Positions 12,615 through 21,674 are shown, counted from the first letter of the stretch. The stretch is 40,114 bases of DNA from F23-B02 sp963632825 (GCA_963632825.1 CAVGWF010000037.1:1-40114), one strand, 5' to 3'. Translations and numbers: made by a program. The notes: generated by a model from the sequence alone, not told the origin.

Positions 12615-14342
12615 TCAGACTTTTGCTTCCTCATCCCGCTTTGCCGCTTCCTCCTCCTCGAGGACGCGGTAAGCGACCTTGCCGACGAGAGTTTTAGGCA
12701 GCTCTCGGCGGAACTCTATGTCATAGGGCATCGCGTACTTTGCGATGTTTTTCCGGCAGTAGGCGAGGAGGGTCTCCTTGCTCTCGGGGCTCTCGGGAAC
12801 GCCGGGCTTGAGCATTACGAACGCCTTTACCTTGTGCATCTTGTACGGATCGGGAACGCCGATGACGCAGCTCATGTGCACATACTCGTGAGCATCGAGG
12901 ATGTTTTCGAGCTGACCGGGGTATACATTGTAGCCGGAGGTGATTATCATTCTTTTGGAACGGCCCTTGAAGTAGATGAAGCCCTCATCGTCCATCATGC
13001 CGAGGTCGCCGGTGTACATCCATGTAAGCCCGTCGCCGTGCCTGTGCAGGGTCTGAGCAGTCTCCTCGGGGTGGTTTATGTACTCCATCATAACGGTGGG
13101 ACCCGCTATAAGAAGCTCGCCCTCCTCACCGTAGGGCAGCTCCCTGTCCGTGCCGGGCTCGACTACTTTATAATAGGTGTCGGGGAACGGCAGACCGATG
13201 CTGCCCTCCTTTGCCATATGCGGCGGCGTGAGGCAGCTCGCGGTAACACATTCGGTCAGACCGAATCCCTCGCGTATCTGTATCTTTGCGTTGTGGTCGT
13301 ACAGAAAGCGGTCAAACTTCTTTTTGAGCTCGACGGAAAGACTGTCGCCGCCGGAAAAAACGCCCTTGAGCGAGCAGAGGTCGGCCTTATCCATGCTCGG
13401 CAGTCTGAGCAGCGCCTCGTAAAGCGTGGGAACGCCGGCAATAAAGTTGCAGTGGTATTTAGTTATCTGCTTTGCGTATGTCTCGGCGGTAAAGCGAGGG
13501 ATGAGGATGCATCTGCCGCCCTGCGAGAGCATAGTGTGGATGCATACGCCAAGACCGAAGCCGTGGAACAGCGGCATCGCAGCGAGCATCTTGTCGCCGA
13601 CGCGGAACATCGGGTTTGCCGCGATGACCTGCTGACCGAGGGCGTTGAAATTTCGGTTTGAAAGCAGAATGCCCTTGGTGGTGCCGGTTGTGCCGCCGGA
13701 ATAGAGGATAACGGCGGGGTCGGAGCCGGTGCGCTTTACCTTGTAGTTATAGAAGCAGTGCCTGCCCATGTGCAGGAACTCCTTCCAGCGGATGACGGGC
13801 GCATCCTCCGGGATCTTTTTTATCTTCCTGCCCTCGGTGAGCATATAGCCCGCCTTGACGGGCTTTGACAGCTCGTCCTTGATGCTGGCGATAACTATGT
13901 TGACTACCTTGGTGTTGTGACGGATGCTTTCAAACTTGTTGTAGAACTGGTCAAGCGTTATTGCCGTTACCGATTCCGACTCGTTGAGATAAAACTCTAT
14001 CTCCTTTTCCGCAGACAGCGGATGGATCATGTTGCAGATGCCGCCGATGAGGTTAACGGCGTAGAACATCTGTATCGCCTGCGGACAGTTTGGCATTGCA
14101 ATGGTGACCTTGTCGCCCTCGCGCACGCCGATGGTGCGCAGCGCCTTTGCGCACGCCTCTATCTCCTTTATAAGCGCCTTATAGGTAGTGGAGCGCCCCA
14201 TGAAATCGAACGCGACATTGTTCGGGTATTTTTCCGCAACGGCTTCCACTGCCTCAAACATGGAGCCTTCAAAATAATCGAGCGTAAAGGGGACCTCGCC
14301 CAAGTGCGCCCTCCACGGCGCCTTGGCGGTTATATTCTCCAT
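12615..14342 (-). CDS. AMP-forming acyl-CoA synthetase-like protein (FadD-like)
   Basis: A 575-residue ANL-superfamily adenylating enzyme, probably a medium/long-chain fatty acid or other carboxylate:CoA ligase. Core motifs in order: the P-loop YSGGTTGTTKG, EGFGLTE (A5), YTGDLG (A7), the hinge KGRSKRMIITSGYNVYP (A8), and PKTLVGKVAY with the catalytic lysine (A10). The substrate is not readable from sequence, and a stand-alone adenylating role is possible. The ATG at 14342 is preferred because AAGGA lies 9 bases upstream; an ATG at 14351 is too close to it. Monocistronic, with its own promoter and terminator. Cytosolic or membrane-associated. Confidence 0.85.
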   Translation of the reverse strand: MENITAKAPWRAHLGEVPFTLDYFEGSMFEAVEAVAEKYPNNVAFDFMGRSTTYKALIKEIEACAKALRTIGVREGDKVTIAMPNCPQAIQMFYAVNLIGGICNMIHPLSAEKEIEFYLNESESVTAITLDQFYNKFESIRHNTKVVNIVIASIKDELSKPVKAGYMLTEGRKIKKIPEDAPVIRWKEFLHMGRHCFYNYKVKRTGSDPAVILYSGGTTGTTKGILLSNRNFNALGQQVIAANPMFRVGDKMLAAMPLFHGFGLGVCIHTMLSQGGRCILIPRFTAETYAKQITKYHCNFIAGVPTLYEALLRLPSMDKADLCSLKGVFSGGDSLSVELKKKFDRFLYDHNAKIQIREGFGLTECVTASCLTPPHMAKEGSIGLPFPDTYYKVVEPGTDRELPYGEEGELLIAGPTVMMEYINHPEETAQTLHRHGDGLTWMYTGDLGMMDDEGFIYFKGRSKRMIITSGYNVYPGQLENILDAHEYVHMSCVIGVPDPYKMHKVKAFVMLKPGVPESPESKETLLAYCRKNIAKYAMPYDIEFRRELPKTLVGKVAYRVLEEEEAAKRDEEAKV

Positions 14343-14381
14343 TTGTATCATTCCTTTTAAAAATTAAAATAATATGAGGAC

Positions 14382-14410
14382 ATAATATATCATCGCTCGA
14401 ATTTTGTCAA
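14382..14410 (-). promoter_or_regulatory. Promoter of the acyl-CoA-ligase-like gene
   Basis: On the minus strand TTGACA (14405-14410), 17-base spacer, TATTAT (14382-14387). Near-consensus. Confidence 0.8.
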
Positions 14411-14420
14411 ATCCTGAACA

Positions 14421-14454
14421 AAAAGTATAAAAGCCGGAGCAAAAGCTCCGGCTT
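14421..14454 (-). terminator. Terminator of the TagGH-like operon
   Basis: AAGCCGGAGC (14431-14440)/GCTCCGGCTT (14445-14454), AAAA loop, then a T-rich stretch on the minus strand. It lies 12 bases after the ABC ATPase stop. Confidence 0.85.
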
Positions 14455-14466
14455 ATTAACCGTTCA

Positions 14467-15915
14467 TCATCTTAATTTAACGCAGTAGTAGGAGAGAAGA
14501 TATGTCTTTTCGCACTTGTAGGCGTTCCATACATGGTCGGCAAGCTCCTCTGGCTCACCGGCCTTGCGCTGGAATGCGCGTATCTCCTCAATGACCTCCT
14601 GCATGTCATTTTCACACGCTTCTTCAAGATCGTAGAACCTGTCGCAATTGAAGTAAGCATATACCATGAGACTGCGGTATTTACCCTCCGGCTGGGCCTT
14701 GAATTCCTCGCGGATCTCCTCAACGAGTCTGTCCAGCCGCGCCATGTGAGAATACTTTATCGCCTCAATCTCCGCGGCGGCAAGAGCCTTCTTATACTGC
14801 CGGCGGCTGAGGTCGCCCGCCTGGAGCAGCACCTCCTTGGCGATGTCGGTGTAGGTCGCCTCCTCGTCTATTATCCGCTGAGCGCCTTCTTCAAAAATGC
14901 CGTAATCCCAGCGCGAGGTGTCGACATCGAGGAGCTCGTCTATATCGCTGTGATAGCTTCCGGCGGCCTCCATTATCTGCTCCGGAGTCATGCTCTGCGC
15001 GTAGAAGTATGATTTGAGCAGGTCGTACTGAGCCCAGACGAAGCAGCCGAGCACGGCGGCCAGAATGAGCATGAAATATACGAATACCTCGGCAATGACC
15101 TTGCCGGTGGTTTTTCTGAGCTTGTTGCGGGGGTTTTCCTGCGTGCTTTTGAGCGAATCCGTCTGCGGGAGCTTTCCGGTGTTGAGATACTCGGCATAAG
15201 CGTCACAGACCTCATCGGGCTTTCCGAACATGACCATGCGCCCCTTGTCGAGCCACAGAACCTTATTGCACTGGTTCCTTACCGTTTGCAGCGAATGCGA
15301 AACCATGAGCGCCGTGGTGTCACCCGAGTCGATGATGCTCTGCATTTTCTGCTGGCTGCGCTTGCGGAAATCGCCGTCGCCGACGGCGAATATCTCGTCG
15401 AGAATGATTATGTCGGGCTCGACCATGCTCGCTATGGCGAATGCGATACGGCTCTTCATGCCGCTTGAGAGCGTCCTGAACGGACTGTTCTGGAACTCGC
15501 GCATATCGGCAAAGTCGATAATTTCGTCATATTTTGAGTCGATAAATTCCTTTGAATAGCCCATGAATGCGCCGCGGAGATAGACATTCTCGCGCACCGT
15601 CATCTCACGGTCAAAGCCGGTGCCGAGCTCAAGCAGAGCGCATATGCGCCCCTTTTTCTCTATTGTGCCCGAGGCGGGCGTGAGCGTTCCGCTGATTGCC
15701 TTCATCATTGTCGATTTGCCTGCGCCGTTTTTGCCGACAACGCCGAGCATATCGCCCTTTTCAAGTGAGAAGGATACATTTTTCAGAGCCCAGAACTCAT
15801 TTGAGCGCGGGCTTTTTCCGAGTATGCGCTTTACGATGTCCGAGGTCGAGCGCGAATCCTGCTTGCGGTAGCGCACCGAAACATCGTCAAGCACGAGAAC
15901 CTTATTCTCATCCAT
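14467..15915 (-). CDS. ABC exporter ATPase, TagH/polysaccharide type, with membrane-anchored C-terminal extension
   Basis: A 482-residue ATPase of the teichoic-acid/O-antigen exporter class. The nucleotide-binding domain (~1-255) has Walker A GKNGAGKST, signature LSSGMKSR, Walker B IIILDEIFAVGD and the switch VSH. The characteristic opening is VLVLDDVSVRYRKQD. A single TM helix follows (~277-300, VYFMLILAAVLGCFVWAQY). The last ~180 residues are a charged, helical extracytoplasmic region with no motif I recognise. TagH of Bacillus also carries a C-terminal extension past a TM helix, so this is a variant of a known architecture. It follows the permease by 12 bases. Confidence 0.88.
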   Translation of the reverse strand: MDENKVLVLDDVSVRYRKQDSRSTSDIVKRILGKSPRSNEFWALKNVSFSLEKGDMLGVVGKNGAGKSTMMKAISGTLTPASGTIEKKGRICALLELGTGFDREMTVRENVYLRGAFMGYSKEFIDSKYDEIIDFADMREFQNSPFRTLSSGMKSRIAFAIASMVEPDIIILDEIFAVGDGDFRKRSQQKMQSIIDSGDTTALMVSHSLQTVRNQCNKVLWLDKGRMVMFGKPDEVCDAYAEYLNTGKLPQTDSLKSTQENPRNKLRKTTGKVIAEVFVYFMLILAAVLGCFVWAQYDLLKSYFYAQSMTPEQIMEAAGSYHSDIDELLDVDTSRWDYGIFEEGAQRIIDEEATYTDIAKEVLLQAGDLSRRQYKKALAAAEIEAIKYSHMARLDRLVEEIREEFKAQPEGKYRSLMVYAYFNCDRFYDLEEACENDMQEVIEEIRAFQRKAGEPEELADHVWNAYKCEKTYLLSYYCVKLR

Positions 15916-15927
15916 ATCGCCGCCTCC

Positions 15928-16698
15928 TTACACATACAGCGCGATCTTGTCGCGCGCGATGCGGTAGGTGAACCAGCCTATAAATGCGCAGAACGCCGCC
16001 ATTGCAAAGAGAATGAGATGCGTGGATGCGGAGGGCACCGTCGAATGGATTATAAGCTGACGGAAGTAGTCAACGCACATATACAGCGGGTTGCAGTTCA
16101 AAAGCCTGCGCATTATGCCGGGCAGAATGGAAACATCGTAAAATATCGCGGAGGCGTACATTATGATCCTTGTTATAACGGGCCAGAGGTAGTTTACATC
16201 GCGGAAGAATATGTACACCGTGCTTAAAAACATACCGATGCCGAAGTTTATGAAATAAAGGCATACCATGGGGTAAATAAGATACAGGAACCGCCAGTGA
16301 AATTCAATGCCGTCCACCGCGACGAAAATGAAAAATACCAGCAGTGAAACAAAAAAGTCTATCGCCTGAGCGACGCTCTGCGATATAAGGAAATAGTGCT
16401 TGGGAACGGGAACCTTGCTGAATATCGGCGCATTGTCGTACAAAACCTTCATCGAGCCGCGGGTTGCGGAGGAGAAGTAGTTGAAAAGCAGCAGACCGCA
16501 GAACAGGTATATCGTGTAATGCGGCATATTGCGCCCGAAAAATGTGCCGAAAACCACATCCATGGTCAGCAGCAGAAGCAGCGGTGAAAGGGCGCTCCAC
16601 AGTATTCCGAAGGTGGTGCGCTTATACTTTTTTATGAAATCCCGCCTTATAAGCTCAGCAAGAAGAAAGCCCTTATTGGTCGTCTTATCCGAAGCCAT
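15928..16698 (-). CDS. ABC-2 type permease, TagG-like polysaccharide exporter
   Basis: A 256-residue membrane protein with six hydrophobic segments, the usual length for TagG/Wzm-type permeases. It contains the family's amphipathic start (LLAELIRRDFIKKYKRTTFGILWSAL) and the conserved PLYMCVDYFRQLI stretch before the last TM pair. With the downstream ATPase it forms a complete two-component exporter for a lipid-linked cell-surface polymer. AAGGAG precedes the ATG at 16698. An extended palindrome overlaps the promoter region. Confidence 0.9.
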   Translation of the reverse strand: MASDKTTNKGFLLAELIRRDFIKKYKRTTFGILWSALSPLLLLLTMDVVFGTFFGRNMPHYTIYLFCGLLLFNYFSSATRGSMKVLYDNAPIFSKVPVPKHYFLISQSVAQAIDFFVSLLVFFIFVAVDGIEFHWRFLYLIYPMVCLYFINFGIGMFLSTVYIFFRDVNYLWPVITRIIMYASAIFYDVSILPGIMRRLLNCNPLYMCVDYFRQLIIHSTVPSASTHLILFAMAAFCAFIGWFTYRIARDKIALYV

Positions 16699-16733
16699 AG
16701 GTTGAAAGTTCTCCTTAAAAAAAGACCGTGTAC

Positions 16734-16766
16734 AATGACACGATTGAATACGATCATGTCATTATA
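16734..16766 (-). promoter_or_regulatory. -10 box and large palindrome before the exporter genes
   Basis: AATGACACGAT (16734-16744) and ATCATGTCATT (16753-16763) form 11-bp arms with one G-T mismatch around 8 bases. The right arm overlaps TATAAT on the minus strand (16761-16766); the -35 is weak. The position, between -10 and ribosome site, fits a repressor site or a structured leader. Confidence 0.5.
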
Positions 16767-16791
16767 ACACAGTCCTATGCATAATTCCATA

Positions 16792-17388
16792 TTAATTTTT
16801 TGACGCGAAGCCGAGGTAGTCCTCGGGGGAATTGAAGTCGCGGGTGAAGCTGTCAAGCACAATGTAGTCCGGACCTATAGCCCTGCCCATGAGAGGCAGA
16901 CCCGTATACAGGTGATAAACCTGCCAGCCCTTACATTCGGATATCTCGCCCTCGATATAACGCTTGCGTACCTCAAGATAAAGGCTTTCAAACAGCGCTC
17001 CGTCTTTTATAAGCACCGCACATATGCTGTCCCGGCTTCCGAAAAAAAGCACGGGAGAAATGCCGCGGCGGGATACTATCGTTTCCATCGCCTGCTCGGA
17101 GTAGAGAACATCGCCGTAGAGAAAGCACATATCGCTTTCTATGAGCTCGGCGGTGAAGCGATCTATCTCCAGCACATTGTTTTTCGGCTCATAGCGCTCG
17201 GCACCGTCCACCGAAAGTGCGGAATCGTGCGAGGTGATTATGACCCCGGCCGAGCCGTCGTACCTGTGAACGAGACGAACTGTGCGCTCAAGCAGAGTTT
17301 CACCCTCAATGCGTATGCAGTGCTTGGAGTGCCCCATGAAATTGTTCCACCGGCTGCCCTTGCCGTCGGCCATTATGACATACTTCAT
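16792..17388 (-). CDS. Nucleotidyltransferase, LicC-like family (surface polymer precursor activation)
   Basis: A 198-residue GT-A-fold nucleotidyltransferase. The N-terminal MKYVIMADGKGSRW is a variant of the LxAGxGxR nucleotide site, with ADGKGSR replacing AAGxGTR. The later LYGDVLYSEQ matches the metal-binding Asp region. Family members activate alcohols or sugar phosphates (for example phosphocholine to CDP-choline). Which substrate is used is unknown; a partner of the CDP-glycerol-transferase-like gene is the natural guess. It overlaps the ATP-grasp gene by 4 bases, so the two are coupled, and precedes the exporter genes on the same strand. Confidence 0.75.
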   Translation of the reverse strand: MKYVIMADGKGSRWNNFMGHSKHCIRIEGETLLERTVRLVHRYDGSAGVIITSHDSALSVDGAERYEPKNNVLEIDRFTAELIESDMCFLYGDVLYSEQAMETIVSRRGISPVLFFGSRDSICAVLIKDGALFESLYLEVRKRYIEGEISECKGWQVYHLYTGLPLMGRAIGPDYIVLDSFTRDFNSPEDYLGFASKN

Positions 17389-18434
17389 TTGATTATCCCA
17401 TGCTCGCGGTAAAATTCGCCGAGTCTGCCGTAGCGCTGGGGACCCCAGAGCTGAATGATATTAACGCCCGAGGAGGTGTTTGCCTCGATGACGGTGAAGC
17501 CGTCATCGGTGGGGAGTATGTCCCACGCGATTATGTCGAGGTAGGGGAAATTGCGGCTTGCATCCAGCACTCCGGCCTTTATCTCCTCCCAGCCGGGGAT
17601 GGTGACGCCCTCTATGGGCGCGCCGGTGTCGGGATGAGCTTCGTAAACGGTGAGGTTATGCAGCGTACGCGCATGGCTCATTCTGCCCGAGGCAATATCG
17701 ACATTGGCAACAAGCCCACCGCGGCTTCCGTTGTCAACGGCACCCGTCCACGCGGCACCTATGCGCTGAACGGCAAAGCACAGCTCAAATTCCTTCGTCT
17801 CGGCCGAGCGCAGGACTATCATGCGCAGAGTGTTCGCAGAGCTTGCGTATATCCTGTTTAGATACTCCGCCTGATGCGCATAGGCGCAGATGAGCCACTC
17901 GTTATCGTGCTCAAGCCGTGCCTTGAGCTCAGAGTCCGTGTGCGGCTCGTCGTTTAAGATGATGCCGTGACCGTTATATTTTACGATATAAACGCCCTTG
18001 CCCTTACCCGCCCGCACTGGCTTTACGACGAAGGCGCCGGTCTCGTGCAGAAGCGATATCAGATCGTCATAACCGTTTATGACTCTGCCGTTCATTCCGG
18101 CAAGGCGCTTATCCTTTTTGACGCAGTATATCTCCGGCGTTTTGCAGTAGCGCTCCACTATCTGCGCGAAAACAACCTTGTTGTTGAGCATTTCGCTGTA
18201 CGGGTCGTTTATGCGCCGCGAGCGGTACCAGTCAAACTCGGAAAGATACTGCCTTTTGTCGTTGTGCTTGAAGTCGTACATGGCGGCCTGATCGACCATG
18301 TAGCCGCCGAAAATGCAGTAATAAAGCCTCGTGTGGAGCGGGAGCTTAAAGTGATTGGGCGCAAACAGTATCCTCACTATCCACAGCACCATCAATTTGA
18401 TTTTGGCGAGCAATATGCTCAGAAATCGCATCAT
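17385..18434 (-). CDS. Sugar-transfer-associated ATP-grasp protein, single domain
   Basis: A 349-residue protein of the sugar-transfer-associated ATP-grasp group. The ATP-grasp features are visible: GAFVVKPVRAGKGKGVYIVK (nucleotide-binding Lys and Gly-rich loop), EWLICAYAHQAEYLNRIY, NTLRMIVLRS, HPDTGAPIEGVTIPGWEEI, and the metal site in DDGFTVIEANTSSG. Such enzymes join a carboxylate to an amine or similar group using ATP; the physiological reaction of this subgroup is not established. The start is the ATG at 18434, with GGAGAGAG 8-14 bases upstream; it lies 89 bases inside the upstream transferase gene, in another frame. ATGA overlaps the nucleotidyltransferase. Confidence 0.85.
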   Translation of the reverse strand: MMRFLSILLAKIKLMVLWIVRILFAPNHFKLPLHTRLYYCIFGGYMVDQAAMYDFKHNDKRQYLSEFDWYRSRRINDPYSEMLNNKVVFAQIVERYCKTPEIYCVKKDKRLAGMNGRVINGYDDLISLLHETGAFVVKPVRAGKGKGVYIVKYNGHGIILNDEPHTDSELKARLEHDNEWLICAYAHQAEYLNRIYASSANTLRMIVLRSAETKEFELCFAVQRIGAAWTGAVDNGSRGGLVANVDIASGRMSHARTLHNLTVYEAHPDTGAPIEGVTIPGWEEIKAGVLDASRNFPYLDIIAWDILPTDDGFTVIEANTSSGVNIIQLWGPQRYGRLGEFYREHGIIK

Positions 18435-19557
18435 GTTTATCTCTCTCCATGCAGTCGATTATAAGTCCGGCAATCTTGTCGGTGGCTCTGCCGTTCTGAT
18501 CTGGCAGATACTTGCGGCAGAAGCGCCGGTAGTTATCCATGTCGTATTCGCCGCTGTCTATGGCGTCGGCAAGCTTTTCCGGATCGCGGAATATGCAGTC
18601 GGGAAATTCGTCAAAGAGCTTTACATTGAGCCCGTTGTGATCAAGATAATCCTCATAGTCGAACAGGTAAAAATATACCGGCTTGCCGAGCAGCGCCGCC
18701 TCTATCGTTATCGCGGAATAGTCGGTTATAACGCAGTCGCACACCGACAGTATCATCGAGGTGGGTATGCCCGGACAGGTTAGCGCGGGCGCAAGGTTAT
18801 CGACGATGAGAAGCTGATTGGGGTGGCGCTTTATGATGAGCACCTGACTTTCGTCGAAGTGGAACGCGTCCACAAGCTCCTTGGGATCGAGCGCCTGACC
18901 CTTGCGGAAGGTAGGCGCGTAAAGCACGATTTTCTTTTTGCGCAGGGTGGGATAAATGCCGTAAAATTTGCGCTCGGCATCCTCAACGCCCTCACGCAGC
19001 TTATCCATGCGCGGCAGGCCGACATTATAGAGAATGTCGGGCTCGATATCGAACGAGGCGCAGTAAAACGGATTGAACGCCCTGCCGCCGGCTATCACGA
19101 CATCGTAGTTGCGGTGCATCCGCATCTGGCGGGCTATAACGTCGCTTCTGCCGAATTTTTTGCCGAGCGACTGGTAGCCGGATTTTTTTATCTTGCCCAT
19201 TGCGTGCCACATCTGGATAACGGTGAGCTGCTTTTTGTGATGCAGCACCGAAACCGCAGGCCAGTAGGAGTCGAGCACGCATACGCGCGCCGTTGCGAGA
19301 TGGTACATACTGCGCAGGGTCGCTGTCGAATAAGAGAGCAGATTGCCGATGCCCCTGTCTATGCGCTTTGTTATCATGACTATCCTGACATCGGGCCTGA
19401 GCTCCTCAAGCCGGCGGGCGAGGAAATCAAAATCCTCCGTGACGGTGTTCGACTGGCGGCTGAGGAATATGACCTTGTTGCGGTCGGTGGGGAAGAGCTT
19501 CAGGAAAAAGTAAATGAAGTTCATGACCCAGCGAAGCAGAGTTATGGCTATTTTCAT
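18346..19557 (-). CDS. CDP-glycerol glycerophosphotransferase family protein (TagB/TagF-like)
   Basis: A 403-residue transferase that polymerises or attaches polyol-phosphate units to a lipid-linked wall polymer. Signature stretches are TVIQMWHAMGKIKKSGYQS, VLYAPTFRKG, LIIKRHPNQ and VITDYSAITIEAALLGKPVYFY, all typical of this family. An N-terminal hydrophobic helix anchors it to the membrane. The start is the ATG at 19557 with GGAGGGG 5 bases upstream. Its last 89 bases overlap the start of the ATP-grasp gene in another frame. Length fits TagB-like primases better than long TagF polymerases. Monomer identity is inferred only. Confidence 0.9.
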   Translation of the reverse strand: MKIAITLLRWVMNFIYFFLKLFPTDRNKVIFLSRQSNTVTEDFDFLARRLEELRPDVRIVMITKRIDRGIGNLLSYSTATLRSMYHLATARVCVLDSYWPAVSVLHHKKQLTVIQMWHAMGKIKKSGYQSLGKKFGRSDVIARQMRMHRNYDVVIAGGRAFNPFYCASFDIEPDILYNVGLPRMDKLREGVEDAERKFYGIYPTLRKKKIVLYAPTFRKGQALDPKELVDAFHFDESQVLIIKRHPNQLLIVDNLAPALTCPGIPTSMILSVCDCVITDYSAITIEAALLGKPVYFYLFDYEDYLDHNGLNVKLFDEFPDCIFRDPEKLADAIDSGEYDMDNYRRFCRKYLPDQNGRATDKIAGLIIDCMERDKHDAISEHIARQNQIDGAVDSEDTVCAQSL

Positions 19558-19613
19558 AATGCCCCTCCGGTGTATGTATCGGCACAAATCGTCTGAAAAT
19601 TCAAAATCAGCCT

Positions 19614-19642
19614 ATTATACGATTAATGCACCGTTTTGTCAC
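19614..19642 (-). promoter_or_regulatory. Promoter of the surface-polymer operon
   Basis: On the minus strand GTGACA (19637-19642), 17-base spacer, TATAAT (19614-19619), upstream of the CDP-glycerol-transferase-like gene. Confidence 0.7.
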
Positions 19643-19658
19643 CCTATAAATATTAACA

Positions 19659-21674
19659 TTAACAGAGCCTTCTGCCTTGACGCTTGAGCTCAAGCTTATG
19701 CATGAAATAGGCGTGAACATTCCCGTTATATGTCGGATATCGGTGCAGATCCTGATGCGTGTTTATCTCCAGTATCTTAAAGCCGGTGTCCGTTATGACT
19801 ACATCGAAGCCAAGATATTCCAGCGGACTTATATACCGGCATATCTCCGCGACGGTGCTCACGACCTCGTCCCAGTGCGGCAGAGTGCCCTCTATGGCGG
19901 TGCCGGTGTCGGGATGCACGGGGCAGGGGGTTATGATGTGCTCCCTTATGACCTCTGCATCGTGGAAAAAGCCGGTTTTCTCGTCGACATAGGCAAAAAC
20001 GCCGCCGGAGCCTATATTGTCCGTAAAGCCCGTGCTTTTTGTGCCGATGCGGAAGTATGCGTTTTCGATAACGGGATCAAAGCCCGTGCGGTTTATGACC
20101 ATGATGCGCACCGTGCATGCGACCTCGCTGTAGATTCTGCGCAGGTCGCGGTGCATGACGATGTACTCTGAAACATTATAGTAATCATCGAGTCCCGAGA
20201 GGAAGGCAAGCATTGCCGCCTTGTCCATCGCTTTGCCGTTTACCATATAGCGCTCTCCGTCATATTGCAGCTTGTAAAAGCCGATGCCGTGCGAGCCGAC
20301 GGTGGGCTTCATCGCAAGAAGCCTTCTGTCGCGCAGGAGCGCCAGCAGCCCGTCAAGGCTGCGGGCGTATTTCTCCGGACAGTCGGGCATTTTCAGAAGC
20401 TGCTGCCTGCCCCCGCGCGGCACGATGTGGTAGTAATACTCCGGCAGATACCGGCGGTATTTATCAAGACAGTACCTGAGCGTTACCTTATCCCACAGCA
20501 GCTTGCGGTAGTCGTTGTTGAGAGGCCTGAGCCATTTGTAGTCGCGGTCGGAGAGAAAGCTGCGGAAGTTTTCCTCCGTAAGACCGTACTGCTTTATGCG
20601 GTAGGATAAAAACCCGCGCTTGTGCGCCCATTTTTTCTCGGCGCGCGTAGTGAATTTATCGTGATTATCCTCGCGCAGAGCCTTCTTCCAGCCGCGGTAC
20701 ATATAATCCATGAAGCCGTGCCTCCTGGCTCTGAGGCTCCACATATACCGGTCGATGATCATAAGAGCCCGTTTGAATCCGGCAAGCCTCGGCTTTGCGC
20801 GGCGCTTTGAGAGGATAAACTCCGCCGTTTTATCGTTAAAATGCTCGAGATATGTAAGGTCGGCGCCGGTATCGACACGGTGAATCTTGAATCCGCTGCC
20901 GGTAAGGTACAGAGCAAAATTCAGGTACTCAAGCTCCGGAAACTCGGCTGCGATGCCGCGAAGCTGCGCCGCAATGCCGTCAAAGCCCGCGATAACGCCG
21001 CCGTCGTATTCTCCGTGCTCGGAAACGGTGCTTATCTCACGATTCATGGTGTACCAGTTCTGCGGCACGCCCTCCTCCGGCTGCGTGAGCACCGAAAACA
21101 GAAGCTCCGGCCCGTCTCCGCCGTTTAAAAACGCTATATGCACCGTGGGGGCAAAGGCCGGGACCATGTGTTCGGCGATGAGCGTTCCGTCGGGCGCGTT
21201 CAGGAGCCTTTCCCGCACCGCCTCCGGCGCTTCCGGCTTGCCGTCTACCATGTATTCGCCGTTCTGAAATGCATAGACATGTTCCCTTGCCCTGACGGAG
21301 CTTGAGGCGCTGCGCACGAGCACCGCGCCCTTATCGCGGATAAGCTGCATAACTGCGTCGATGCTCTGCCCGGACGAGCCGTCAAGCGGGAGCACGAAGC
21401 GCTCGCCGTCGCGCGTGAGCAGACTGTAATAAAGCTCAGGCAGAAGCTCAAGGTGCCTGTCGAGCGCATAGCGCACTGACAGCATATCGCCGAACAGCTT
21501 ATCAAACTTTGCGTCAAACGGCAGAAGTGAGAAAATGTCCTTATCACTCATGCCGATGTTGTTTTTTCTCTTATATTTTTTTATGCTGTCAAGGTACAGC
21601 CACTGACCGGCAGTGGCAAAGGTAAAGCCGCGAAACAGCAGCGCGGCGCTTTTTATAAGCCCTGAAGCCCGCAT
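19659..21674 (-). CDS. Tandem ATP-grasp protein A (sugar-transfer-associated type)
   Basis: A 671-residue protein with two ATP-grasp-like halves. The C-terminal half (~345-671) is intact: FLSYRIKQYGLT, LAMKPTVGSHGIGFYKLQY with the ATP-binding Lys, TVRIMVINR, PCPVHPDTGTAIEGTLPHW and the metal motif FKILEINTHQDLH. The N-terminal half (~40-330) has the same order of elements but is decayed: GAVLVRSASSS replaces the Lys loop and FKIHRVDTGADL replaces the EIN motif, so it is probably non-catalytic. Between them lies a basic linker. GGAGG precedes the ATG at 21674. It lies divergently to a second protein of the same design. Substrate unknown; a ligase acting on surface-polymer precursors is inferred. 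Confidence 0.8.
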   Translation of the reverse strand: MRASGLIKSAALLFRGFTFATAGQWLYLDSIKKYKRKNNIGMSDKDIFSLLPFDAKFDKLFGDMLSVRYALDRHLELLPELYYSLLTRDGERFVLPLDGSSGQSIDAVMQLIRDKGAVLVRSASSSVRAREHVYAFQNGEYMVDGKPEAPEAVRERLLNAPDGTLIAEHMVPAFAPTVHIAFLNGGDGPELLFSVLTQPEEGVPQNWYTMNREISTVSEHGEYDGGVIAGFDGIAAQLRGIAAEFPELEYLNFALYLTGSGFKIHRVDTGADLTYLEHFNDKTAEFILSKRRAKPRLAGFKRALMIIDRYMWSLRARRHGFMDYMYRGWKKALREDNHDKFTTRAEKKWAHKRGFLSYRIKQYGLTEENFRSFLSDRDYKWLRPLNNDYRKLLWDKVTLRYCLDKYRRYLPEYYYHIVPRGGRQQLLKMPDCPEKYARSLDGLLALLRDRRLLAMKPTVGSHGIGFYKLQYDGERYMVNGKAMDKAAMLAFLSGLDDYYNVSEYIVMHRDLRRIYSEVACTVRIMVINRTGFDPVIENAYFRIGTKSTGFTDNIGSGGVFAYVDEKTGFFHDAEVIREHIITPCPVHPDTGTAIEGTLPHWDEVVSTVAEICRYISPLEYLGFDVVITDTGFKILEINTHQDLHRYPTYNGNVHAYFMHKLELKRQGRRLC

